This document shows, piece after piece, positions 7,355 to 14,120 of a stretch of 64,000 nt of DNA. Position 1 is the stretch's first letter; the number at the start of each line of letters is the position of its first letter. Location of the stretch: contig NZ_JAKPBU010000005.1 of the NCBI RefSeq assembly GCF_022662495.1, positions 310,001 to 374,000 on the forward strand, given 5' to 3'. The notes below the pieces were generated by a model, which was not told the origin of the DNA, did no database searches, and saw only the letters and a list, made by a program, of their open reading frames with translations. The DNA is from Lysobacter sp. M2-1 (GTDB lineage Bacteria > Pseudomonadota > Gammaproteobacteria > Xanthomonadales > Xanthomonadaceae). Both the position numbers and the translations under genes were made by a program.

Positions 7355-7549
7355 CTAGTCACGGCTGCGCTGAATGGCCCACGCCCAAATCTTTGCAGGA
7401 TTAATCTCGGGATTCTCGGCACGCACAAGCTCACGAGCCTTATCCAAAGCTTCTCTCTCATCTGACGCGGCTACAGACTTCCAGATCTCATGATTAGAGT
7501 CTGCAGGTTCGTCAATAGAGACCGTCATCATCACGCGGTAGGTTTTCAT
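7355..7549 (-). CDS. Small hypothetical protein, 64 residues (cassette)
   Basis: ATG at 7549, seven bases inside the preceding attC core. A short strand (YRVMMTVSI) is followed by an acidic linker and a helix (DEREALDKARELV) and ends in KIWAWAIQRSRD. It is soluble and probably a single alpha/beta unit; no family was recognised. It is the smallest gene of the array. The 24 bases between its stop and the attC hold nothing. Confidence 0.65.
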   Translation of the reverse strand: MKTYRVMMTVSIDEPADSNHEIWKSVAASDEREALDKARELVRAENPEINPAKIWAWAIQRSRD

Positions 7550-7556
7550 GTGTGCA

Positions 7557-7669
7557 ATCTAACGCCTGAGTTAAGCCGCGCTGCGTAGTGGAGGCTGCAG
7601 GCATGGCAAGCTTTTCCTGCCATGCCTGTGGCGGAACGAAGCGGCGTCGGCTTGAACGAATTGTTAGGT
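7557..7669 (-). repeat. attC, long form, of the 131-residue exported cassette
   Basis: 113 bases, cores ATCTAAC and GTTAGGT, with the same internal AGGCATGGCA/TGCCATGCCT hairpin as the sites at 5790 and 7217. Confidence 0.92.
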
Positions 7670-8059
7670 GCCATCCGACAGCACTCGGAAGTCTGACAGT
7701 TGGGAGAGGTAGATGCCCCAAGGATAACCGCGACCGTCAGACGGCGGCATGGTGAATTCAACTGTGTCGCCAACCTTGATGATTTGGCCCGCCGCCATGG
7801 GCTCGCCTTGATACAGCACAGGGACCACTGCGCCTTTGGCCTCTCGTGGCAGGCGCAGTTGCACTACAACGGCATCAAAAGTTGCCGAGCCACGGTCGAA
7901 GTGAACGATCGAGTCGTTCTGCTTGAACTCAATCACGGTGCCGACGACAGGGGTCGGCGAAGTCGGCTCGAAGGCAGTCGTCTGCCCCGGGGCCGCGCCA
8001 AGGCAAAGCGGCGTGGCAGTTGCGAGAGTGGCAGCTATGAATGCAGAGAACTTGCCCAT
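7664..8059 (-). CDS. Exported hypothetical protein, 131 residues (cassette)
   Basis: ATG at 8059, six bases from the preceding attC core. A signal peptide (FIAATLATATPLCLGAA) is followed by a beta-rich mature domain (PVVGTVIEFKQNDSIVHF, FDAVVVQLRLP, VKVGDTVEFTMP-like strands). The overall look is of a small periplasmic beta-barrel or OB-like protein, but no family was recognised. The TAA stop comes from the attC core. Confidence 0.75.
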   Translation of the reverse strand: MGKFSAFIAATLATATPLCLGAAPGQTTAFEPTSPTPVVGTVIEFKQNDSIVHFDRGSATFDAVVVQLRLPREAKGAVVPVLYQGEPMAAGQIIKVGDTVEFTMPPSDGRGYPWGIYLSQLSDFRVLSDGT

Positions 8060-8062
8060 GGC

Positions 8063-8122
8063 ACCTAACGCCTGAGTTAAGCCGGGCCGCGAAGCGGCCT
8101 CGGCTTGAACGAACTGTTAGGC
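8063..8122 (-). repeat. attC of the 90-residue cassette
   Basis: 60 bases, cores ACCTAAC and GTTAGGC; right arm AACGAACTGTTAG. Confidence 0.92.
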
Positions 8123-8349
8123 CGCACTGTAGCGCGGCCCGGGAACAGTGAGGAGGCGATGGACCGCCGCCCCATGTGGCCGGCAGCCGACCACGGCAGG
8201 GCGCAGCCCAAGAATGCCGCTGGAAACGCAACATGGGTCGACCAAGCACCGATGCCCCGATGCCGCGAGAGCACTCGGGCGCCAAGGCGAGCCAGGTCGG
8301 ACAGAAACCGGAGAACGATTGGCGGCATGGCGCGAATTGACCACTCCAT
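8077..8349 (-). CDS. Hypothetical protein with attC-encoded tail, 90 residues (cassette)
   Basis: The ATG at 8349 lies seventeen bases inside the cassette. The N-terminus MEWSIRAMPPIVLRFLSDLA is followed by a moderately hydrophobic segment (VAFPAAFLGCALPWSAAG) that may be membrane-associated. The gene has no stop before the attC and reads through it in the frame that gives NSSFKPRPLRGPA, ending at a TAA in the attC stem. Other frames are open here too, but this one has the better start context and composition. No family was recognised. Confidence 0.5.
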   Translation of the reverse strand: MEWSIRAMPPIVLRFLSDLARLGARVLSRHRGIGAWSTHVAFPAAFLGCALPWSAAGHMGRRSIASSLFPGRATVRPNSSFKPRPLRGPA

Positions 8350-8365
8350 GTTGGTTCTACGTGCG

Positions 8366-8425
8366 GCCTAACGCCTGAATTAAGCCGACCCGCGAAGCGG
8401 GTTCGGCTTGAATGAATTGTTAGGG
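8366..8425 (-). repeat. attC of the HIRAN cassette
   Basis: 60 bases, cores GCCTAAC and GTTAGGG; stem CCCGCGAAGCGGGTTCGG. Confidence 0.92.
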
Positions 8426-8426
8426 G

Positions 8427-8879
8427 CTATGCGACCGGTAGATCAAGTTTGACACCGAAGTGTCCTTGGTCTGTCCGAGATCGACGCCACCCGCCTACGA
8501 TCATTGCATCACACCTACAGACTATCCGCTCATGCCCGAGTTGCCTGAGTTGTTGGCGGTAGGAGCGAGCGTCTTTGCGCGACAAGTAGCCAACCGTATG
8601 GCCTCCGATGTCCACGCGTACAGCAAGGTTGTCGTAAGGGTTTGAATCCTCAAGGTACAAGACTGCTTCCGTTTGGTGCTCGGCACCGTCCTCGGTGCGA
8701 CCGCCGCAGATCGCCTCAAGCGCGTCTTGATACTTCGACTCGCCGACAATGTCGAACTCGTAGGTGCCGGGACCGGGGAGATGCCCTTGCACCGAAGGCG
8801 AGTGACTGCTGCTAAAGCGGTCGCGCAGTAAGAAGTACGCGACAGCTCCTATGGCCAAGATTACGAGAATGCTGGACAT
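8427..8879 (-). CDS. Membrane-anchored HIRAN-domain protein (cassette)
   Basis: 150 residues, ATG at 8879. One N-terminal membrane helix (ILVILAIGAVAYFLL) is followed by a polar linker and then a HIRAN-like module: YEFDIVGESKYQ, DSNPYDNLAVRVDI, GHTVGYLSRKDARSY and a final VKLDLPV. The (D/N)PYDxxAV and VGYL motifs are the signatures of HIRAN, a domain that binds 3' DNA ends in HLTF-type helicases and occurs alone in some phage or defence contexts. A membrane-tethered HIRAN domain without a helicase is unusual. TAG stops one base before the attC core. Confidence 0.78.
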   Translation of the reverse strand: MSSILVILAIGAVAYFLLRDRFSSSHSPSVQGHLPGPGTYEFDIVGESKYQDALEAICGGRTEDGAEHQTEAVLYLEDSNPYDNLAVRVDIGGHTVGYLSRKDARSYRQQLRQLGHERIVCRCDAMIVGGWRRSRTDQGHFGVKLDLPVA

Positions 8880-8882
8880 AGC

Positions 8883-8942
8883 CCCTAACGCCTGAATTAA
8901 GCCGAGCCGCGAAGCGGCTTCGGCTTGAATGAATTGTTAGGC
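8883..8942 (-). repeat. attC of the 91-residue cassette
   Basis: 60-base consensus attC, cores CCCTAAC and GTTAGGC. Confidence 0.93.
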
Positions 8943-9212
8943 CTCATGCCCATTGTCGGACACGCGCCGTATGTCACTTTGGATAACTGCGTCATGGAAG
9001 GCAGATTGAACCATGTCTCTGACCTGCCGGTAGAGGCGACGGCCTGCATGTTGGGCATCAAGCCCTTCAGCCTTGAACACAGCCGATACAAAGGCTTCAA
9101 CATCATCGGGCGGATCTGCTGCGATCGCGAGGGCAGCATCCGGCGGCAAGCAAAAGCCTAGCTCTACACAGAGCCTCTCAAGAAGCAAACGACAATCGCG
9201 ATTGGCCAACAT
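8937..9212 (-). CDS. Hypothetical soluble protein, 91 residues (cassette)
   Basis: ATG at 9212. Predicted all-helical and acidic (LLLERLCVELGFCLPP, DDVEAFVSAVFKAEG, LYRQVRDMVQSAFHDAV). Helical content and length resemble small regulatory or immunity proteins, but no family was recognised. The TAA stop comes from the attC core. About 37 bases of leader separate the start from the preceding attC, longer than in most cassettes here. Confidence 0.68.
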   Translation of the reverse strand: MLANRDCRLLLERLCVELGFCLPPDAALAIAADPPDDVEAFVSAVFKAEGLDAQHAGRRLYRQVRDMVQSAFHDAVIQSDIRRVSDNGHEA

Positions 9213-9248
9213 GCTCTTGTGTCAAATCTCTAGTGGCTGCCGGATGAG

Positions 9249-9308
9249 GCCTAACACCTGAATTAAGCCGAGCCGCGAAGCGGCTTCGGCTTGAATGAAT
9301 TGTTAGCG
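9249..9308 (-). repeat. attC of the 132-residue membrane cassette
   Basis: 60-base attC, cores GCCTAAC and GTTAGCG; the left arm reads CTAACACC rather than CTAACGCC. Confidence 0.92.
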
Positions 9309-9701
9309 CTCAGCCAGGAACTGCGGGGCGATGCGCTTGTTGTAAGAGAGTACCAGCGCACCGAACCATGCTGCTGCCGAGATCACCAGGAGGGCAATGG
9401 CAACTGGGGATGCAGTGCTCCCAAACGGGAAGTCCGACAGAAAGGTAACGGTAGAAATAACTAACAAAAAGGACGCCAGCATAGAAAGTGATCTAGACCA
9501 GCGACGGAAGGCCAAGAGGCCAAGTGCCGAGACAAGAAGTAAGGGGATAGCAACGATTCCGAGTAGCGCAGCTACCAACCAAAGAGGTGGCGGCTGATCC
9601 AATTCGACGGAAATTGGGTAAGAGTGATCAAACGGAATCAATAACGCGACGCTCGCGGCGGCGATAGATGCGACAACAAGGACGCGGAATAAAGCCTTCA
9701 T
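9303..9701 (-). CDS. Four-helix membrane protein, 132 residues (cassette)
   Basis: ATG at 9701, directly after the preceding attC core (GTTAGCGCTC-ATG). Four hydrophobic segments are visible: VLVVASIAAASVALLIPF, LWLVAALLGIVAIPLLLVSA, SLSMLASFLLVISTVTFL and PVAIALLVISAAAWFGALVL, separated by short polar loops. No signature motif was found. It is an inner-membrane protein of unknown role. The TAA stop is in the attC core. Confidence 0.75.
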   Translation of the reverse strand: MKALFRVLVVASIAAASVALLIPFDHSYPISVELDQPPPLWLVAALLGIVAIPLLLVSALGLLAFRRWSRSLSMLASFLLVISTVTFLSDFPFGSTASPVAIALLVISAAAWFGALVLSYNKRIAPQFLAER

Positions 9702-9704
9702 GAG

Positions 9705-9764
9705 CGCTAACACCTGAATTAAGCCGAGCCGCGAAGCGGCTTCGGCTTGAATGAATTGTTAGGC
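9705..9764 (-). repeat. attC of the 112-residue cassette
   Basis: 60-base attC, cores CGCTAAC and GTTAGGC; CTAACACC variant of the left arm. Confidence 0.92.
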
Positions 9765-10097
9765 CGCAAACCTGAGCTCTGCAGCCCGCCAAGTATCCGC
9801 AAAATCCTGTGGATCAACGTCCGGTAAGCCTGCCTGGATAGGCGAGCCCGAGTCAGTAAAGATGCCATAGTTGTTGCGATACGGAGCAATCGCCACGGGC
9901 TGATCATTTGCATCAAAGCCAATCTCGCGCAGCACTTCCCCGCCGACGTCAATCTCGAGCCACCAATGAGTGACTCTTTGGTACGCCTCGTCAAAGTCTG
10001 GGTTGGCACGAGGCAGAATCATTGAGAGAAGCTTGACTGCGCGTCCAGGTGCTGGCCACGGACCGCAGTCGAATCTCAAATAGCGAAGATCTGTCAT
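9759..10097 (-). CDS. Hypothetical soluble protein, 112 residues (cassette)
   Basis: ATG at 10097, six bases inside the cassette. It contains a WWLEIDVGGEVLREIGFD strand pair, an AIAPYRNNYGIFTDSG segment and a C-terminal helix DFADTWRAAELRF. The composition (Trp and Tyr rich, acidic) fits a small soluble alpha/beta protein. Similar short proteins are common in integron cassettes, and no function is known to me. The TAA stop comes from the attC core. Confidence 0.72.
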   Translation of the reverse strand: MTDLRYLRFDCGPWPAPGRAVKLLSMILPRANPDFDEAYQRVTHWWLEIDVGGEVLREIGFDANDQPVAIAPYRNNYGIFTDSGSPIQAGLPDVDPQDFADTWRAAELRFAA

Positions 10098-10102
10098 TTG
10101 CG

Positions 10103-10162
10103 GCCTAACACCTGAGTTAAGCCGAGCCGCGGAGCGGCTTCGGCTTGAACGAATTGTTAGAA
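10103..10162 (-). repeat. attC of the first cassette
   Basis: 60 bases, cores GCCTAAC and GTTAGAA; the stem reads CCGCGGAGCGGCTTCGG. The core GTTAGAA is the same 7-mer as at the attI junction (10504-10510), as expected when a cassette integrates at attI. Confidence 0.93.
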
Positions 10163-10500
10163 CTCATCAGCGATGCAATGTAAGCCAACATGCAAACGGC
10201 GAAGTTGATGGCAGTGCCAGGAAGGTCCAGCCACCCATTTAGGGACCCCGATAGAACGAAAAGAACGGCCAGATCTATCAATTGGATTAGCACGAATAGA
10301 GCTATGCCTAGCAACACCTTGTGATTAGTTGTTCGGCGGAAGAACGAGAAGTACAAGATAAAGGCGCAGGACTGCGCCGCGAAGTAGCTGGCGGAGTCGA
10401 ATGGAGTTGCGAATACAAGCAGGGCCACGGCTTGGAAGACGACGAAGATCAGAACGGCCCAGCCGATAAGCCTTTTCCAGTTAGCGAGAAAGGTTGGCAT
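10117..10500 (-). CDS. Four-helix membrane protein with attC-encoded tail, 127 residues (first cassette)
   Basis: ATG at 10500, right after the attI crossover core (GTTAGAACTC-ATG), so it is the cassette nearest the integrase and the one likeliest to be transcribed from the cassette promoter. Four hydrophobic segments: LIGWAVLIFVVFQAVALLVF, a SASYFAAQSCAFILYFSFF helix, VLLGIALFVLIQLIDLAVLF and INFAVCMLAYIASL. The last residues NNSFKPKPLRGSA are encoded by its attC and end at a TAA in the stem. No family was recognised. Confidence 0.75.
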   Translation of the reverse strand: MPTFLANWKRLIGWAVLIFVVFQAVALLVFATPFDSASYFAAQSCAFILYFSFFRRTTNHKVLLGIALFVLIQLIDLAVLFVLSGSLNGWLDLPGTAINFAVCMLAYIASLMSSNNSFKPKPLRGSA

Positions 10501-10503
10501 GAG

Positions 10504-10570
10504 TTCTAACAACTATTCGACCCCCGAAACGGGGCGTTGCGCGAAGTATGCGGCAGCTGGGGCGGCCCGC
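10504..10570 (-). other. attI recombination site region
   Basis: The core GTTAGAA (minus strand, 10510 to 10504) marks the junction between the integrase side and the first cassette. The 60 bases to the right contain no palindrome of the attC kind, only a small CCCCGAAACGGGG hairpin, as expected for an attI. The exact extent cannot be set without footprinting. Confidence 0.7.
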
Positions 10571-10573
10571 CAA
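10545..10573 (-). promoter_or_regulatory. Candidate cassette promoter (Pc)
   Basis: On the minus strand TTGGCG (10573-10568) and CATACT (10550-10545) are separated by 17 bases, each matching the sigma70 consensus in 4 of 6 positions. It would start transcription just upstream of attI and read into the array, which is where integron Pc promoters lie. Confidence 0.35.
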
Positions 10574-10669
10574 TCAGAAAAATCCCACCCGGATTCAATC
10601 TGTTAGCCGATAGGCCGGATGTAGGCGTTGGGCCATCCTTCCTGCGTTATCAGGCGGGAAGAGAGGCGT

Positions 10670-11671
10670 ATGAAATACGCAGGCACAAGGGAGGGTGTAA
10701 CAGGGGCGGGCACCGGGTCGCCCAGGTTGCTGGATCGGGTGCGCGAGGCGATTCGGGTGCGGCACTACAGCCGCCGGACGGAACAGGCCTATGTGGCATG
10801 GATTCGGCGCTTCATCTTGGCGAACGCCCGCATGCATCCGCTCGATCTGGGCGCGCGCGAAGTCGAAGCCTTCCTCACCCGGCTGGCGACCGACCGCAAC
10901 GTGGCTGCCGGGACCCAGAACCAGGCGCTGGCGGCGATCCTGTTCCTGTACCGCGAGGTGTTGGGCGTCGAATTGCCGTGGATGGAGGATGTGGTGCGGG
11001 CGAAGCGGCCGCGCCGGATTCCGTCGGTGCTCACGCGCGAGGAGGTTGGCCGCCTGCTTGCGGTGCTCGACGGGCAGCCCTGGTTGATGGCGGCGCTGCT
11101 GTACGGCACCGGCATGCGCCTGATGGAATGCGTGCGCCTGCGGGTCAAGGACGTGGACTTCGCGCGCAACGAGATCGTGGTGCGGGACGGAAAGGGCGGC
11201 AAGGACCGCCGCGTGCCGCTGCCGCAGCGGTTGCGCGCCGCGCTCGCCTCGGCGGTGGAGCGGGTGCGGGTGCTGCACGCGCACGACCTGGCCCAGGGCG
11301 CGGGCGAGGTGTGGCTGCCGCACGCGTTGGCGAAGAAGTACCCGAACGCCGGTCGCGAGCTGGGCTGGCAGTACGTGTTTCCGGCGCCGCGCCTGTCGCA
11401 GGATCCGCGCAGCGGACGCGTGCGTCGTCATCATGTCGATGAAAGCGTGCTGCAGCGGGCGGTCAGGGTCGCACGCGAAACGGCGCGGATCGAAAAGCCC
11501 ACCACCTGCCATACGCTGCGTCATTCGTTCGCGACCCATCTGCTCGACGCTGGCGCCGACATCCGCACGGTCCAGGAGCTGCTCGGGCACAGCGATGTGG
11601 CCACCACCCAGATATACACGCACGTGCTGCAGCGTGGCGCCGGCGGCGTGCTCAGTCCGCTGGACCGCTGA
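10670..11671 (+). CDS. intI: Integron integrase IntI
   Basis: 333 residues from the ATG at 10670 (GAAGAGAGG upstream), close to the 337 of IntI1. Tyrosine recombinase boxes are complete: Arg in [19 protein letters not shown] (about R149), [12 protein letters not shown] (about 281-292), [16 protein letters not shown] with the nucleophilic Tyr near 316. The integron-specific patch between the boxes is present ([19 protein letters not shown] near 222-241, then the [13 protein letters not shown] segment), which separates IntI from XerCD. It should cut folded attC and attI sites. No frameshift or stop is seen, so the integron is probably active. It reads away from the cassettes and ends 3 bases before comEC. 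No convincing LexA box was found upstream. Confidence 0.96.
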   Translation: MKYAGTREGVTGAGTGSPRLLDRVREAIRVRHYSRRTEQAYVAWIRRFILANARMHPLDLGAREVEAFLTRLATDRNVAAGTQNQALAAILFLYREVLGVELPWMEDVVRAKRPRRIPSVLTREEVGRLLAVLDGQPWLMAALLYGTGMRLMECVRLRVKDVDFARNEIVVRDGKGGKDRRVPLPQRLRAALASAVERVRVLHAHDLAQGAGEVWLPHALAKKYPNAGRELGWQYVFPAPRLSQDPRSGRVRRHHVDESVLQRAVRVARETARIEKPTTCHTLRHSFATHLLDAGADIRTVQELLGHSDVATTQIYTHVLQRGAGGVLSPLDR

Positions 11672-11674
11672 GCG

Positions 11675-14026
11675 ATGCGCACGCCCTTGGGAATCGCCGC
11701 GGCAGCGTCGCTGGTGGCGGGCACGCTGGGCTGTCTGCTGTTGCCCGCTTTGCCTTGGTGGCCATGTCTCGCGCTGGCGTTCGCCTGCGGGTTGGGTAGT
11801 TGGCTGCGCGGCGGGCATCTGAGTCTGGTCGGGCCTGCGCTGCTGGGCTTCGGTCTCGCGGGCCTGCACGCTGCGGGCGCGCTGGACGGACAGCTTCCGG
11901 CGGCGCTGGAAGGCGGTGAAGTGGAACTCAGCGGGCGCGTGCTCGAACTGCCCCAGGTCGAAACCCGACGCACGCGCTTCCTGTTCCTGGTCGAAAACAC
12001 GGCGCCAAACATGGCATCGGCGGCCGCACTGCGCGGCAAGCGCCTGCGGCTGGCGTGGTACGACGAGTACGGCAGCACGACACCCGGGCCGCGCATGCGG
12101 TTGCATGCGGGCGAACGCTGGCGCCTGCGGGTGAAACTGCGCGCGCCGCGTGGGCTGCGCAATCCCGGCGGTTTCGATAGCGAGCGCCATGCCCTGGCGC
12201 AGCGCATCGCCGCGATGGGCTACGTGCGCGATCCGGAACAGGCGCGCAGGCTGGCGCCCGGTCATGGTATCGACGCATGGCGCGATCGCATGTCGCGACG
12301 CATCGCGACCGCCGTGCCGAAGCCGTCTTCCCGCTTCGTGCGGGCGCTTGCGCTCGGCGACACCGGCGGCCTCGAGGATGCCGACTGGAACGTGCTGCGC
12401 GCGAACGGCCTGACCCATCTGATCGCGATCTCCGGCTTCCACGTGGGACTTGCGGCCGGCTTCTTCGCCCTGTTCGCACGGGGCCTGTGGTGGCTGTGGC
12501 CCGCGCTTGGACGGCGCTGGCCGCGCACCCAGGCGGCGGGTCTGGCCGCTGCTTGCGGAGGGTTGGTGTATGCCGCGGTGGCGGGTTTCGCGCTCCCCAC
12601 GGTGCGGACGCTGCTGATGATCGTGATCGTGGTGGCTGCGCGTCTGTGGCGCCGGCAACAGCCGGCTGCGGATGCACTTGCGCTGGCGGCGATCGCGGTG
12701 CTGCTGGTGGACCCGTTGGCGCCGCTAGGGGCTGGCTTCTGGCTGAGTTTCGCGGGCGTGGCCTGGCTGCTGTGGTGTCTGCCGCAGGGACGGCAGCATC
12801 CGTTGCGCGAGTTCCTCGGGGCGCAGGGTGTGGCTTCGCTGGGCCTGCTGCCGTTGACGGTGGTGCTGTTCGGTCAGGCTTCACTGGCCGGTCCGTTCGC
12901 CAACCTGGTGGCGGTGCCGTGGTGGAGCCTGGTGGTGGTGCCGCTGGCCTTGCTCGGCACCGCCGCCGAGTCGCTGCACGCCGGCGCGGGACAGGTGCTG
13001 TGGTCGCTGTCGGCCACCGCGTTCGACGCGTCGTGGCCGCTGTTCGAGCGGCTTGCGAGCTCGCCGTTCGCGCTGTGGTGGCTGCCGGAGGCGCGCTGGT
13101 TCGCGTTGCCGCTCGCGCTGGCCGGCGCGTTCTGGCTGCTGCTGCCGCGCGGCGTTCCCGGCAAACCGTTGGCGTTGCTGCTGTGGCTGCCGCTGCTGTG
13201 GCCCTCACGGGGGTTGCCGGAGCCGGGGAGAGTCGAGGTCACCATGCTCGACGTAGGGCAGGGACTGTCGGTGCTGGTGCGCACGCATCGCCATGCGCTG
13301 CTCTACGACATGGGTCCGAAGGTGGAGGAGGGCTTCGATGCGGGCGAACGCGTGGTCGTGCCGGCGCTGCGCGCGCTGGGCGTGCGCCGGCTGGACGTGG
13401 CGATGGCCAGCCACGGCGACAACGATCATGCCGGCGGACTGGCGGCGGTCGCGGCGGCGTTCCCGTCGGCGCGCCTGTTCGGCGCCCCGGGCGACCCGTT
13501 GCCGGAGACCCGCGACTGCATCGCCGGCCGGGAATGGCGCTGGGATGGCGTGCGTATCCGGGTGCTGCATCCGGGGCTGCATTTTCCTTATCTGAAGAAC
13601 GATTCCAGCTGCGTGCTGCGGGTGGAAACCGCGCACGGCGCTGCTCTGTTGACCGGCGACATCGGCGAGGTGATCGAACGCAAGCTGCTGCGCGAGCGGC
13701 CGGGCGCGATCCGGGCCAGGATCGTGACGGTCGCGCACCACGGCAGCCGCAGCTCTTCCGATCCGGGGTTCGTCGAAGCGATCGGCGCTGCGGTCGCGCT
13801 GGTCTCGGCCGGGCACGGCAACCGGTTCCGGCATCCGGCCGGCGATGTGGTCGAGCGCTGGCAAGCCGCGGGTGCGCAGGTGCCGGTCAGCGCGGAGACC
13901 GGCGCGGTCCGGATCCGGCTGGGGCGTGGCGGTCTGGGGGTGGATCTGAGACGTACATCGCATCCACGGTTGTGGGATGCGGTGCGCCGCGCTGTGCACG
14001 TGGGCGAAGCATCCGTCGAGGAATGA
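11675..14026 (+). CDS. comEC: ComEC/Rec2 DNA-uptake channel protein
   Basis: 783 residues. Inner-membrane channel that carries single-stranded DNA into the cytoplasm during natural transformation. N-terminal helices and a DUF4131/OB-like region (ELSGRVLELP around 90) precede the Competence domain (HLIAISGFHVGL near residue 250) with many membrane segments. The C-terminal third is a metallo-beta-lactamase-like domain: VTMLDVGQGLSVLV (about 523) and SHGDNDHAGG (about 577-586), a HxDxDH-type metal site. The start ATG lies 3 nt after the intI stop codon, so it may be translated partly by coupling. The downstream order exbB-exbD-msbA-lpxK is the one usual for Xanthomonadaceae. Confidence 0.95.
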   Translation: MRTPLGIAAAASLVAGTLGCLLLPALPWWPCLALAFACGLGSWLRGGHLSLVGPALLGFGLAGLHAAGALDGQLPAALEGGEVELSGRVLELPQVETRRTRFLFLVENTAPNMASAAALRGKRLRLAWYDEYGSTTPGPRMRLHAGERWRLRVKLRAPRGLRNPGGFDSERHALAQRIAAMGYVRDPEQARRLAPGHGIDAWRDRMSRRIATAVPKPSSRFVRALALGDTGGLEDADWNVLRANGLTHLIAISGFHVGLAAGFFALFARGLWWLWPALGRRWPRTQAAGLAAACGGLVYAAVAGFALPTVRTLLMIVIVVAARLWRRQQPAADALALAAIAVLLVDPLAPLGAGFWLSFAGVAWLLWCLPQGRQHPLREFLGAQGVASLGLLPLTVVLFGQASLAGPFANLVAVPWWSLVVVPLALLGTAAESLHAGAGQVLWSLSATAFDASWPLFERLASSPFALWWLPEARWFALPLALAGAFWLLLPRGVPGKPLALLLWLPLLWPSRGLPEPGRVEVTMLDVGQGLSVLVRTHRHALLYDMGPKVEEGFDAGERVVVPALRALGVRRLDVAMASHGDNDHAGGLAAVAAAFPSARLFGAPGDPLPETRDCIAGREWRWDGVRIRVLHPGLHFPYLKNDSSCVLRVETAHGAALLTGDIGEVIERKLLRERPGAIRARIVTVAHHGSRSSSDPGFVEAIGAAVALVSAGHGNRFRHPAGDVVERWQAAGAQVPVSAETGAVRIRLGRGGLGVDLRRTSHPRLWDAVRRAVHVGEASVEE

Positions 14027-14120
14027 AGGCGGCAGCGCGCTGGAATGCGGCTCAAGGCCCGCGCGGCTATCCTATCGACGGATCGGCTGCGTTCGCGGCC
14101 GCAGAGCGGGAGTGTTGCGC

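Larger units (their letters stand above)
2753..11671. mobile_element. Chromosomal integron: intI, attI and a cassette array
   Basis: An intact integron integrase gene reads rightward. Starting at attI (crossover near 10510), a run of small minus-strand genes is separated by near-identical imperfect palindromes with GTTAG and CTAAC cores. This is the standard integron layout, with cassette genes pointing away from intI. Fifteen attC sites (3253 to 10162) plus one truncated remnant (2753-2780) delimit sixteen cassettes. The uniformity of the sites is characteristic of sedentary chromosomal integrons, while the core sequence resembles the aadA-type attC of mobile integrons from memory. Distal sites are the most decayed, as expected if new cassettes enter at attI. 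Confidence 0.93.

Noticed and set aside
9719-10009. Alternative minus frame ending in the attC-encoded tail within the second cassette
   Set aside because: The 112-codon frame at 9759-10097 starts right after attI-side core and ends in the attC core; the alternative has no plausible start.
3253-10162. Regularly repeated palindromes resembling a CRISPR array
   Set aside because: Spacing is 200-850 bases with genes between, the repeats have GTTAG/CTAAC cores and an integrase gene is adjacent, so they are attC sites.
10599-10612. GTTAG-like string (CTGTTAGCC) between attI and intI as a second recombination site
   Set aside because: It does not fit the GTTRRRY core and has no partner arm.
10595-12658. 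Long open frame of 687 codons on the minus strand over intI and comEC
   Set aside because: A shadow of strongly coding high G+C genes on the other strand; composition is His/Arg/Gln rich and it has no motif.
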